A stretch of DNA of 64,000 nt, from the NCBI GenBank assembly GCA_029168955.1, contig JAPDOI010000150.1, positions 1,302,001-1,366,000 of the forward strand. Reading direction: 5' to 3'. Origin of the DNA: Aplectana chamaeleonis. Lineage: Eukaryota > Nematoda > Chromadorea > Rhabditida > Cosmocercidae. Positions 22,921 through 33,431 of this stretch are shown in pieces (the stretch's first letter is position 1; each line of letters starts with the position of its first letter). Under the pieces are notes generated by a model, which was not told the DNA's origin, made no database searches, and saw nothing but the letters and a program-made list of their open reading frames with translations. A program made the position numbers and the translations under genes.

Positions 22921-24118
22921 GGTTGTGCGTTAACGTAGGTCCACTAACGAGGAAAGTGCTTATGGCGGTAAGCGCATCTGCAAAAACGACTCGTGTTGTA
23001 ATTATCTCTTGGGGCTCCTTAGTAGAACTGCGCAGTTTTCCGCCCCGAGTTTCAGGTTCTAAGCAGTTACATGCTTTAAACTTCCGTTTTTCAAGATTTT
23101 CAAATCATTTAAAACGCCCATTAGTCATCGGAAAATCTGGAATCGGATTTCATAAATTGTGTTCAGCGGCCAAATCTACTCCACTGAGCGAAGTTTGAGT
23201 TAGGGCACGTTTTACAAACTTTGTACAGACTGATAGCGTTTCGGACATGTTAGGATTTTCATTGGGGCGGTTACTTTTATCAATTAGGGGTGTTATATTA
23301 CGAATTTGAGGTTTACCTACCGGATTTTCAAAGTTTTTGACTAAAATCGTTAAACGCCTCCAATCGGGGGAAATTTTAGGGCAAAACGCGACTTTTGACG
23401 ATTTCTGAAACGCTACGATAGAAATGCCTCGAAATAACTTCCGTGGAGGTTATTTGGAGTGCTAAGCACGAATCTTAAGTCCGTTCATCGATTTTGAAAG
23501 ACTCGGTGGATTACGGTGGGCAGGGGTTCTGAAATCCCTTCGGGAAAATGTTCTAGATTTGACTTAAAATTCTCCCAGGGGTTGCTTTCATCAAAACGTC
23601 AAAGTAAGGAATAAAGTGCGATTTCTGACGATATTCGAAACGCTTGATTGTTTTTTGGCCTTGGGTTTTTTGGTCGAAGTCTTAGATTTGACTCAAAACT
23701 TGTATACGGGGGCTATCCTGGGTGGCGAATACGAATTCAGCGTCAGTTTATCGACTTTCAGAATAGTAGGTTCTGCCCTTTAAATGACGTGGTACCTACC
23801 GCAATCTAAAGTAAACCTCAGAACTCAGAAAAACGGACTCCAGATTCGTGTTCACAACCATAGATTGTTTACTACATACAAGTTTTGAGCGAAATCCGAG
23901 AAAATTTTTTTAAACACAAAAAAATGCCTGATGCCTTTTCGCGAAGCCTGAAAAACGCTTATAACCTCTAGGAACCTGCAGCTCGAGGCGGGATACTGCG
24001 CAGTTTTACTATTGAGACACAGGAGTTAATACTAACAGTACTAGTCGTTTCGCAGATGCGACTACCAATAAAAACATTTCTCTTGTAAGGAAACCGTAGG
24101 TTGCGTAGTAATCGACGG
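22921..24118. mobile_element. Inverted-arm element, about 1.2 kb
   Basis: CGCATCTGCAAAAACGACTC (22973) and AACTGCGCAGTTTTCCGCCC (23028) recur inverted near 24040 and 23985. Arms of about 150 bp enclose a dispersed repeat (23200-23820). No coding domain. Confidence 0.55.
23200..23820. repeat. Dispersed repeat shared with 43735-44055
   Basis: Shared blocks include GGTTATTTGGAGTGCT, GATTACGGTGGG, CGACGATTT and a TTTAAATGACGTGGTACCTACC-like end (TAAATGGTATGGTACTTACC at 44033). A GGGGTTRTT motif repeats inside. Confidence 0.5.
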
Positions 24119-24457
24119 CAAAGTTGCAATTTCCTCCCTATTTTTGAAGAAAAAACATCGGGAAAAACGGTTGGTTTTCCCTCACGCACAACAACAAAAA
24201 AAGATTGAATTTTTCTTTGTTATTTGCATCTTTTTTGTAATTTTTTATTTTTTATTGTATCTGTGATAGAGGCTTTTGGTGTATTGATAACGTAGATAAC
24301 GTGTGTTGTTGGGATGAAGTTCAGGCTCTCAACTTTTCCGGTGCTTTTTCTTCAAAATTCATGAAAAATTAGACCTTCGCTGTCGATTATGGCGCAACCT
24401 ACGGTATGCTCAGTGAGGGTACGCAACCGCACAGCCGCCCTTTCCGTCGCGGTGGAC

Positions 24458-24618
24458 TGTAACGTCGGCGTGGATCCGGAAGGGACTCTGCGTTCACTGT
24501 TGAAGGTTGGCGCAAACTCGGTGCCATATGCTATAACATAGGTGCACCGAGTTTGCGCCAACCTCCTATGGGGAACGCAAAGTCTCTTCAGGATCCATGC
24601 CGACCATATGTATGTTAT
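24458..24618. mobile_element. Palindromic MITE (family C), copy 1
   Basis: Arms GTTGGCGCAAACTCGGTGC and GCACCGAGTTTGCGCCAAC surround a short CATATGCTATAACATAG centre. Outer arms AACGTCGGCGTGGATCC and GGATCCATGCCGAC. Closely related to 41034-41184. Confidence 0.8.
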
Positions 24619-25788
24619 GAAATTACGGCGCACCGAGTTTGCGGCAAGGCAAACTACACAGTCAAGGAAGAACCAAAGCCATTCAGTGCGATCCGTGACG
24701 ACTGTACGTTAGGGTCTCCTCTCGTATTGTAATTTAGCATTCAGAAATGCTGTATATTTCATAACCATCCGACGCTATTCGTTTGCATACCTGTTCACTG
24801 TCCGTGTTTTAGCTGGATTGGATTTCTTTATCGCTCGATGTTAAATGCAAGAATAATGTTGTGGAAGCGAAGGCATCCAACTTCAGTTGAGAAGCGACCA
24901 GATGTTGAGTTTTTCGAACAGATCGAGTTGAGTAAATCCGTTATTCTTATCAAATTTATTGAATTATTCTTCCTGGACTTACAAACCTTGTACGTGTTAG
25001 CAATAGAAAGAACAAACGTGAACGCAAAGCTTTTTGGTGCACTGCGGGAAAAAAATTGGCGACATTTTGATAGTATCTTTATTTCCCTCTATCTTTATGT
25101 CATTACTAAAACCAATAAGTTCTTTTCGAATTTCTTTTTCTCTTTCCTTTTCCTCTCATTTCTTCTTTTCAATCCGTTGCATTAACCGCTATAGGATTAG
25201 ACGAACATTATTATAAAGTTAGGGATCAACATTGTTTTCTGCTAGTATCTGTAGAAGAATACAAAAGGGAGTCGAGCATTATCGTGACCTCAGGCTTTCA
25301 GCTGTCATGATGAGACGAAGCAGGAAAAGCACTTAGAGCAGTGCTTATCTTTGCTGGTAGCTGCCCTTTTTGGGGCCAATGATTAGCTTACAAACGTCAT
25401 TCTGCTTCTGCGCCTCACAGGTTGTTATAATACATATTCATGTACCCCTCACTTCAATGTTAAGGAGATTTCGATCCACCAATCCCACTAGACGACCAGT
25501 CCATACTCCAGGGTCAACCGGGGGTTGGGTAATTTTTTGAAATCGGAGCGACCGTCCATCATAAATTGTTTTCCGAAATCCAAAATGTTTGCGATCCCCT
25601 CCCCTCGGCGCGATTTCTGGGCCGTTTATGTCTGATCACTTAAACCGTCAGACGCGAAAAATTAGTTCAGTAGTCGGGGCTCAAGCGTATAAAACCTGGG
25701 CAGTGCTGCGACCCTTCCCTTTGGTGACTAAAAATGTCGAGAATTTTTTGGGTATCCACCAAATTTTCATTTCTGGCCTGAAGTTTTT
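24619..25788. other. Unassigned
   Basis: A 115-codon plus frame (24838-25185) starts with ATG but ends in a Phe-rich pyrimidine tract and shows no domain. I do not call it a gene. 25540-25790 resembles dispersed low-complexity repeats. Confidence 0.3.
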
Positions 25789-25887
25789 GCGACCCCCCAC
25801 CACCCACCGTTGCAGAATTTCGCAACCCTGCATGACCCTGCCATGCATGGTTGCAAAATTTTGCAACGGCGTGTGTGGGGGGGTCGC
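25789..25887. repeat. 99-bp hairpin
   Basis: GCGACCCCCC...CGTTGCAGAATTTCGCAA pairs with TTGCAAAATTTTGCAACG...GGGGGGTCGC; the centre is CCCTGCATGACCCTGCCATGCATGG. Confidence 0.75.
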
Positions 25888-26836
25888 AATCCGAATCCTG
25901 TAAACGAAGAATTCATCAAAGCGTTGACGGAATGAGCAATCCACCCTCACATCCTGCGAGACGCAAAATCAGGACTTGTGTTACTACAAAATCGCGTTTT
26001 GCTGGAGCGAAACTGCCTGTGCGCTGCTCCATTGTCTCTAGGCGCTCCATTCCAAGAGAAGCTTTTCAAATTGAGTCCGCTTGATGGCATTTTCCAGTGC
26101 AAAAGATGCCAAATCATGCGTTTGCAAATAATGAGGATTTCAATTTCTGTCCTTATATACGAAGAACACAGATTTTCGCACGTGAACGCTTGGTGAAGCT
26201 CACATTGCCTAGAAATGTTAGCATGTGCATCCCTTGGAGAGTTCTGTCATGTGTTACCCAATTCTCACAACTGCTTGTTGTTTCATAACAATTAGCACCC
26301 TGGTTCTCGCATTAGTATGAACGCTGTCATCTATACTTTCCATCGTCGTCAGTCAAAGTTCTCTCATAGTTCCCTTCTCCATGAAGGTCTAACAATAAGA
26401 CTTAATAAGCCCCCACTACAAACACTTTTTGAAGCAGTATGTAATTTCAATATTTAATGTTATTCTGAGTGAAATAAGGAAAAGTAGAATAACAGGGGCC
26501 GATCTCTGTTTTCCTGTAGTGCATGGACTCTGAAACTTGGACTAATGTCTGCTTACACTGCAATCTATTCAGCCCATCCATCTCGACATCCTGATGGCAA
26601 ATACAAGCGCAGTCATGTCACTCTCTTTAGACGTTTTTTCTAGGTTTCTTGGGATTCGCCCTCAATGTTGTCCAGACGTTGTCACCCGAGGACAAAGTTC
26701 CCATTGGCTGGATTTACATTTGATGTACGGATGGGTGGGTGATCAAGTGGGTCCCCAGCCGAAGGTGGCAGACTTTTCTTGCCGCCACTTTTGAATAGCC
26801 GAAGGAGCTTTGATGAATATGAAGATATCACATCCC
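25888..26836. other. Unassigned
   Basis: No supported feature. Confidence 0.3.
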
Positions 26837-26935
26837 TCAAAGACAGCACACACCCTCGTAACGTATTTGACATGACTATGAAAATAGAATGATATGGCTC
26901 AGAATTCGACGCCTACTTATTTCGAAGTGCCAAAA
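26837..26935. mobile_element. Left-end fragment of a subfamily F MITE
   Basis: AAAGACAGCACACACCCTCGTAA and GAAAATAGAATGATATGGC align with the left end of the full element at 42159-42627. The rest is missing. Confidence 0.55.
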
Positions 26936-27415
26936 AGAGGTGGCTTGGGGCTGAAAGTCGCTTTAGTGTTCTGTAGTGCTGATCGTGCAGTAAACCAAGC
27001 CCAGCTCACGAAAATGTTTGACCGTAGGCTTCTTGCTATTAGATGACTCGCTTTGGAAGCCTTTGCTGTCGAATGAAATGTTGTGTTTCATCAGCCTGAA
27101 AATTGCACTTGAGGTGACTATCACATTCATTCCCAGAATGCCAGACTACAACTCACTCGCACATTATAGTTGCACTAGTGGACTTGTGCGATGTTTTCTC
27201 TGCGTTCTAATGGCATTTTGCTCTGCTGCCGGAGCCTATTCCTACAAATATCTTGAACATGATGATTCACTGACACCAAATTGCGGATAGACAGGAGATT
27301 TGCTCCCCCCCATAGTATGTGAACGCCTGTGAACGCCCCACAGTCTGGCTTCTATGTCTTGGCTCGAATCCAAATTCTGGCAATGTGCTAACCTTACTTC
27401 CTATGATGGTTGTTG
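26936..27415. other. Unassigned
   Basis: A 90-codon plus frame at 27018-27290 is hydrophobic and Cys-containing, but no family or start context supports it. Confidence 0.25.
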
Positions 27416-27564
27416 TATCGTCGATCACTAGTCGAGAGATAGCCGCGTCGAACACACGTGACACGCTCGCAAGCAAGGAGGTAATGACAGTACCGTTACC
27501 TCTTCGCTTGCGTGCGTGCCACGTGTGTTTGACGCGGCGATCTCTCGACCGGTGATCGATCATA
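27416..27564. mobile_element. Palindromic MITE (family D), copy 2
   Basis: 149 bp, same arms as 19182-19330 (GTCGATCACTAGTCGAGAGA and CTCTCGACCGGTGATCGAT). It lies 5 bp upstream of the next MITE. Confidence 0.8.
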
Positions 27565-27569
27565 CTTGG

Positions 27570-27991
27570 TTAAAGGCATCGTACGCGCTGAAAACCACTC
27601 ACCGTTTTTGAGTTTGAATCATTGGTTGGGCTCCCTGAGAACGTGGGTAGAGTTTGTCGGGTCACCGACGCATTAATGGGAAGATATGGGTTATCGAATG
27701 CCTTGAATTCCACCAGAAGAGGCCGGCCTTCTGACAGCCATTTGGCCTCAAATGAGAAAAGAAAGAAGGTTTTCAACATGCGATACCGCGTAAATGATTG
27801 AAAGTTGATGAATCATTTGTTGATAGGCTACATTTTTCTCTCATTTGAGGCCACATGGCTGTCGGAAGGCCGGCCTCTTTTGGCGGATTTCAAGGCATTC
27901 GATCTCCCATATCTTCCCAATGATGCGTCGGTGACCCGTCAAACACTCCCAAAAAACGGTAGGCGGTTTTCAGCGCGTACGATGCCTTTAA
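27570..27991. mobile_element. TTAAAGGC-type foldback MITE (E)
   Basis: TTAAAGGCATCGTACGCGCT at the left and the exact inverse at the right, with TTAA borders. Inner arms (GGCCGGCCTTCTGACAGCC near 27722) pair with GGCTGTCGGAAGGCCGGCC near 27860. 422 bp, nearly all palindromic; a second copy is at 48489-48947. Confidence 0.85.
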
Positions 27992-28797
27992 GCTTCTGTT
28001 CTGCCGAATTCACTAGCAGTCCCATCTGAAGTGTAAAATTTCCACAAGAACATCGTGCCTATGTACTGCGTCAAGGAGCACTCTAACTTTGCTAACTAAC
28101 AGTGTTCCTCTGCTAGGCAGTATCCCCAGCCTTGTCATTCAGCGTCAGCAAGAGTTAACGTGGTGTTTTCATTCAAATTTATCGGGAGGGAGAGGGTGGC
28201 GGCTTGCCGAATCGGTAGCAATTCGTTTTCGGACGTCTATTATACACGCGCCGGTTTGTCGCATATCTCATCTGCACCAGCTCAAACCTCATTCCCAAAC
28301 ACACATACATACTTACATGCTCACCACATTGCTGCCTTTGTGTGGCGGTGCTCTGGAGTTAGATTTGACATTGACAAGCAATTTTCATTGTGGCTACTCA
28401 CGTCTCAGCCTTATTTTCGCTAAGCCTCCACCTCATCCTCACGCAGGCTATTTGATGTAGTGATGCTTATTTGAATACATCTCGATGGAAACCTTTGAAC
28501 ACTATTTCTTCGTAGTCGAAGATTCGAAGATTTCTGTTTTTAAATGCTACTAGACCCTCACGGTTTGAAAAAATGGAGTCGTTCGAATCTTTCGCCCTAC
28601 ACCTCCTTCACTTGAAAGTGAAATATACTGCATTTTGATATTCAACAAAACAATTATGAAATTTTATTTGCAACTTAATTTCAGACACAGGACATCTTGA
28701 GAACGAAAGCGCGTTCAGAGAGTAAACAATCAAGAATACCATTATTAGCGGAACATAAGCAAAAATATCTTTCTTCGCAAACGCTCTATTACGGCGG
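27992..28797. other. Unassigned
   Basis: No gene supported. GCGGCTTGCCGAATCGGTAGC near 28199 faintly resembles a tRNA D-arm but lacks the rest. Confidence 0.3.
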
Positions 28798-29140
28798 CTA
28801 CAGTCCAGTCGACACGGATCGAGCTGATACTCTTGGTTCCCTATTATGCGATGGCGCAAACTCGATTCATTTATGTTAAAACGTATTGTCGTTCTCTGGG
28901 CCGAATTCCGGTTCGCCTTTGCGGACTACTGTTGTTGCATCATGCGACATGTGAGAATCGTGCTGGGACCATATGATTACCTTTCACCTTTCTCCCAGCA
29001 CGATTATCACGTATCGCATGATGCAGCAGCCGTAGTCTGCTATCGACCTGAATTTCCCTGAGATAACAATAGTATGTGCACTGAGTTTACGTCAACGCTT
29101 AATATTTAATCAGAACTATCAGTACGATCCCTGCCAATTA
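28798..29140. mobile_element. Degenerate family C palindromic MITE, interrupted
   Basis: The left half (ACACGGATCGAGC and GCGCAAACTCGATTC) and right half (GCACTGAGTTTACGTCAACGC then CGATCCCTGCC) match family C arms but are separated by a 188-bp insertion at 28884-29071. Confidence 0.5.
28884..29071. mobile_element. Palindromic element nested in a family C MITE
   Basis: TATTGTCGTTCTCTGGGCC at the left, an inverse-like CCCTGAGATAACAATA at the right. The inner arms CATCATGCGACATGTGAGAA and CGTATCGCATGATGCAGC flank a 24-bp loop. The ends coincide with TA. The end resembles family B (CTTCTCTGGGCC). Confidence 0.6.
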
Positions 29141-32100
29141 TTGTTTCGGATAGATGTGCATCAAAGCGCCAACAACGGGAAACGGTAGACATGCTATCGT
29201 GTTCGATTGGCGCGTGGATTCTGAGTGGAAATCATTTTTGCGCCCATCTTCGCTGATATCTGTGACTGATAATTGTCTATTGGGCGCTTCCCCTGAGGCT
29301 ATTCATACGCTACAACGCCAGCACATCATGCATGTGAAGCGCGGGCGTTGCTGTAGAGTATGAGTGCTCTCTACGCGCGTCACGCGCTTCAGGAGACTAT
29401 GAATACTTCAAGAGCGACGCTATGGCGGAGGGGATTGAAGTGAGCTTCAACTTTGCGGAGCAAACAACATCTATACACTCATCAATCACCAGGATAACTA
29501 TGAAGAGTGCTGAAATCAATTAATATGAAACTGAATGAAATTAGCGATGGAATAGTAATAGAAATGATCAAAAAGTCGCTGAGGCCGCCACCGTCACGGC
29601 GGCCTCGCGTATCGCGCCGTCGTGGCGCTTGGCCATTCGTACTCCAACGCCTTGCGCCTGACTCTCTGGCGTTGAGGAGTATGTTAACGTCCTTGTTTGT
29701 GGCATCAAACCGATTAAACAACGGGTTGGAGAGGGTAACTTCTCAATTGTTTATAAGAAACCCTTCTCAGAAACTATCCACTAAGCTTCTGAGGGTTTCT
29801 GAGTATAGAATCCTATTTGGTAAGATAACACATTCGAATACGCTTGAACCGAATCCTCCATTAGAGACCTTTGATTACAAGAATCGGGGTTATTCGTAGC
29901 CCTTCGGCTTTCAAACTTCTGAAAACGGTGTCTTATAAATATTTTCGGTTATTCAATAATGGTCCAGCTGATTAGTTACCGGATTCCCCGGGAAATTCTA
30001 GATTAAATTACGATATCGCGCTAGAATTGTTTTTTCGTGCAGGTGCCGGTGTCTGGGCATAACTATCACTTTCAGCGTCTCGTTGCTTTGTAATTACAAT
30101 TGTCTCCTCGGTAACTCTCGTCGCGTTGCGACGAGAGTCGTCTGCTCCCTTTCTTTCTTCCAGTCACTTCCGCGTCATGCCCTTTGAGGCTTTTGCTTCT
30201 CTATAAGCATATATGCACTTTCTTCTGTGAGGTTTCTGATGTCAGAAGTTCTTGATCGCTGTGGAGTCGCCTCTCTTCTACTAAAACATTTTATATCGTT
30301 AATCACTTAAGAACTGAAGATTCAATCTTGAAAGTTCACTTTGGTCGACCATTAACACTACCGTGTAAGAGTGATTTTTTATCGTTCTTTTGTTTACACC
30401 TTGGGTGGTTAACAATGTACTCTTCATGAGGAGCGTTAATTTAAACTTTGTAGTATATAGAGCTCGTAAACAGCTTTGAATTGTAGCGTTGGCTATATTT
30501 AAGGAGTTAGATCTATTATTCTTTGTACTTCGAAGAAAGGAGGACTTACTTCCGCTCTAGTGATTTACGGTAACACAGTGAGTTTCATAGTTATAGGATC
30601 ACCCCCATGAACAGCGATTCTGGGAGAGCAAGTGTTCCCCTCAGTTCAAATTGTGATTTCTGGATTGTAAATCTAAAATAAATAATGGCGGAGAACGTGT
30701 TTGCGTTTTGACAACTTACATAAAGTCTGTCCGAATGAGAGTGTCCACCTACGCGGTCGGATGGCATGTCGCGCAGACAAAAATGTTGTAGAACTTGTAC
30801 ACTAGTAATTTCGAGAATCGAAAACGAGTTTGCAATTGTTTCAAACTTGAGAAGAACCAGCCTATTCCCTCACTATCCAACGGGCGGCAGCCTTCAGCAA
30901 TAGAATTTCGGATCACCAAGGGTCCATACTTTGAGGTAAAAGGACTGTGTGAAAATTTGCACACACCTTTTTTCTCGCAGTCTCTCGAACATCCGATATA
31001 ATTATACGTGAAAAAAAATGTGAAGCGATGTAGTTAATGCGCCCTATTCTCGTGTCCGCGTTGCAAGCGTTGAAACTGCGCAACATTAATACAAACGGTT
31101 CCCCTGCCTTCCACATCATTTTGAAATCTATTTGCTTTACATTTGACTCCCACTATAGTTTTCCGTGATTAATTCTATACTAGTATTTCTGTATCACTCA
31201 GAGCTAATTCTCACGGCGGCTGCTTCAGCTAATTCGCCCGATTTCCGCTAGGTGCTCATAGTTTACAGAAACGGTGTTTATTGAAAATTATGTTATAGTA
31301 TGTTATGTAAAAGTCTAGTTAGTTAGTAGTTACAACCATTTCAGCTAAAGTAGCATGATCGTTAATTCTGTGTAGAAATTGTCTTCGCTTTCCAGGCAGT
31401 ACCGCCTCCTCCGTTCGTTATTCAAATCAAATACGGCGCCATAGCCTTCTAGTTTCGTAGTTTTTATACAAATGAGTGTTACCACACCCCGTAGCGCCGT
31501 AAGGGTTAGCTACGAGTCTCTGTATTATAAATTGCATCCAACTAAGCCGACCAAACAAGGATTTTGGTCTTGACGCGAATAGGTACTTTGCCGCAAATCC
31601 CGTCACGCCGCGCGGCCATTTGGGTAACACCATGATTCAGTCATCATCCATAAAAGATCAAAAATTTTAGTTGTAAAGAAAAACTTTCACTGTCTGGTGG
31701 GTGCCCTTCACACTTTCCTATACTTTTGGTCGCGGACTGACGACCGAGTGGGAGGGCGTAAGTATTACGCTGCCCTTGCCAAGAGGCTGTTAGGCACTGG
31801 TTGCTACCCCTGAGCTTTCCAATTTTTTGCGAAAGGAAAGAGGGTTGATCGTATTCTTCAATGAATGTTTTGTTGTTCGTGGCTCAGCACCCTGGAAAGA
31901 CTATTTACCGCGCCGGAAGTTATGGACAGATATGGATAGATTTTCGATATGACAGCGTCAACTCCATTTCCATATTTGCACTGTCCATTTGTGTGAGACG
32001 CAATCTCTCGAGTCGAAGTGGCACTTTTATCTTATTGTAAGAAGAAAAAGTCGAATGCATTAGGAAGCGGATCGGATACTGAGATTACGGTTTTTTTTCT

Positions 32101-33378
32101 GTGTTAAAAAACTACTTTGGATTAGAGGCGTTAAGGTTACTGCTATGTGAAACTCAATCTGATCTATGAGAGTCTTCCCACAGTGCTCTTACTGGTTGAT
32201 GATTTTGCACTACGTGTGAAAGCTCCAAGAAAGTTTTTTCAAGGTTTTCTCTTGGTGTTGCAACTGTTCCTGGACGTTGTCAATTATTTCATTTGCACTT
32301 ACTATTTGGATAGTTGTGGTGGAGGCATGAGAGGAGACGCGCTGTCATGCGAAAATGGCTTTATTCCCCAGGGGGAGTGGTATAAAAACATGCAAGTGCA
32401 CTTCTCATATTTCATACTTACTATTAGTGAAAGAGCCAGCGAGAACGTCATTCGGAAGTATTCCTCAGCAATAATAAAAGCCAACCAATGTAGTCGTAAT
32501 TAGTCTTTCCGTTAATACTTTCCAGAACGTTTTGATTAAAAGATTGCTCTAGTGCTTAATTACATTGAACCCTCTTAGCACTGAACGTAAGCAAACACCA
32601 ACATGCCTGCATTGGCATCTTCTAATTACTTGCAAAGAGTTTTTATGGCTACCTTATAATCATTACGCTTTGTCTTATTTTCTCCGAATTCGGGTTTCCA
32701 GTAATTCTTTGTACTTTCCTCTCTATATGTTCCTAATGAGAATGTTGGTTGTACTCTCTTTGTGATGTGAGGAGCGTTGCCTAAAAACAACTATAGGCAG
32801 AAGCGCATATAATTTTGTGTATTCACAACAGCCAATCATTGCTTATTACTCTTGAAGATTCTTGCTAACGGAAACATTTCGTGGACACAAATAAATGGAG
32901 TTGTATGAAATGAAAAGCCACTAACTTACTAGGAAAACCATTCTAGCTTAGCCCGAGGCTTGCGAAGTGAAGTACATATGTAGTGAAAACATGCTACGAG
33001 AGGTAAAAATTTTGAGTGACTCTGGCCTAGTCTCATATTTGAAAAAGGTTATAGTATCGAAGCAATGTGTTTTAGTACTAAAACGACGTTCTACCTAATG
33101 TAACCAACCATAAAAGACGGCAACACCTGGAACGGACCTCATTTTCGATTTAGCTCCCCAAATTACACCCTGGGCGCAGTATGAGACAAGAAAAATTCTG
33201 AAATTTGGATTCCCGGAAATTAGATTGAGCCCTTGATGTTCCGCAGGTCAATTTTTTTTGTCTTTTTTATCAATGTTCCAAACACCAATATTATACTGCC
33301 CAACAGAATGTTTAAATATAATGGAATTTCAAGGATAAATGTGAATGGTCAAAATGCGAAATTCCAGCCTTTGGGGGG
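29141..33378. other. Long gene-poor stretch
   Basis: No gene or transposon recognised over 4.2 kb. Small hairpins only: 29299-29365 (CATACGCTACAACGCC against its inverse), 29582-29608 (GAGGCCGCC/GGCGGCCTC), 30115-30137 (CTCTCGTCGC/GCGACGAGAG). A 130-codon plus frame at 29507-29899 spans one of them and has no domain. This could be intron, old repeat or a gene with short exons that I cannot see. Confidence 0.3.
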
Positions 33379-33431
33379 GGGATTTGAACCCTAGTGTCAC
33401 GCCTGTGATGCTAACCTCTGCACCATACCCC
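33379..33431 (-). other. tRNA-like remnant
   Basis: On the minus strand GGGGTAT, then GTGCAGAGGTTAGCAT (a valid D arm), then GGGTTCAAATCCC (a valid T arm). The segment between D and T arms is too short to fold an anticodon arm with a 7-nt loop. A decayed tRNA or tRNA-derived SINE. Confidence 0.4.

Noticed and set aside
24838..25185. 115-codon frame as a gene
   Set aside because: ATG start, but the C-terminus is a translation of a T-rich tract and there is no domain.
33379..33431. Functional tRNA gene
   Set aside because: D and T arms are plausible but no anticodon stem with a 7-nt loop fits between them.
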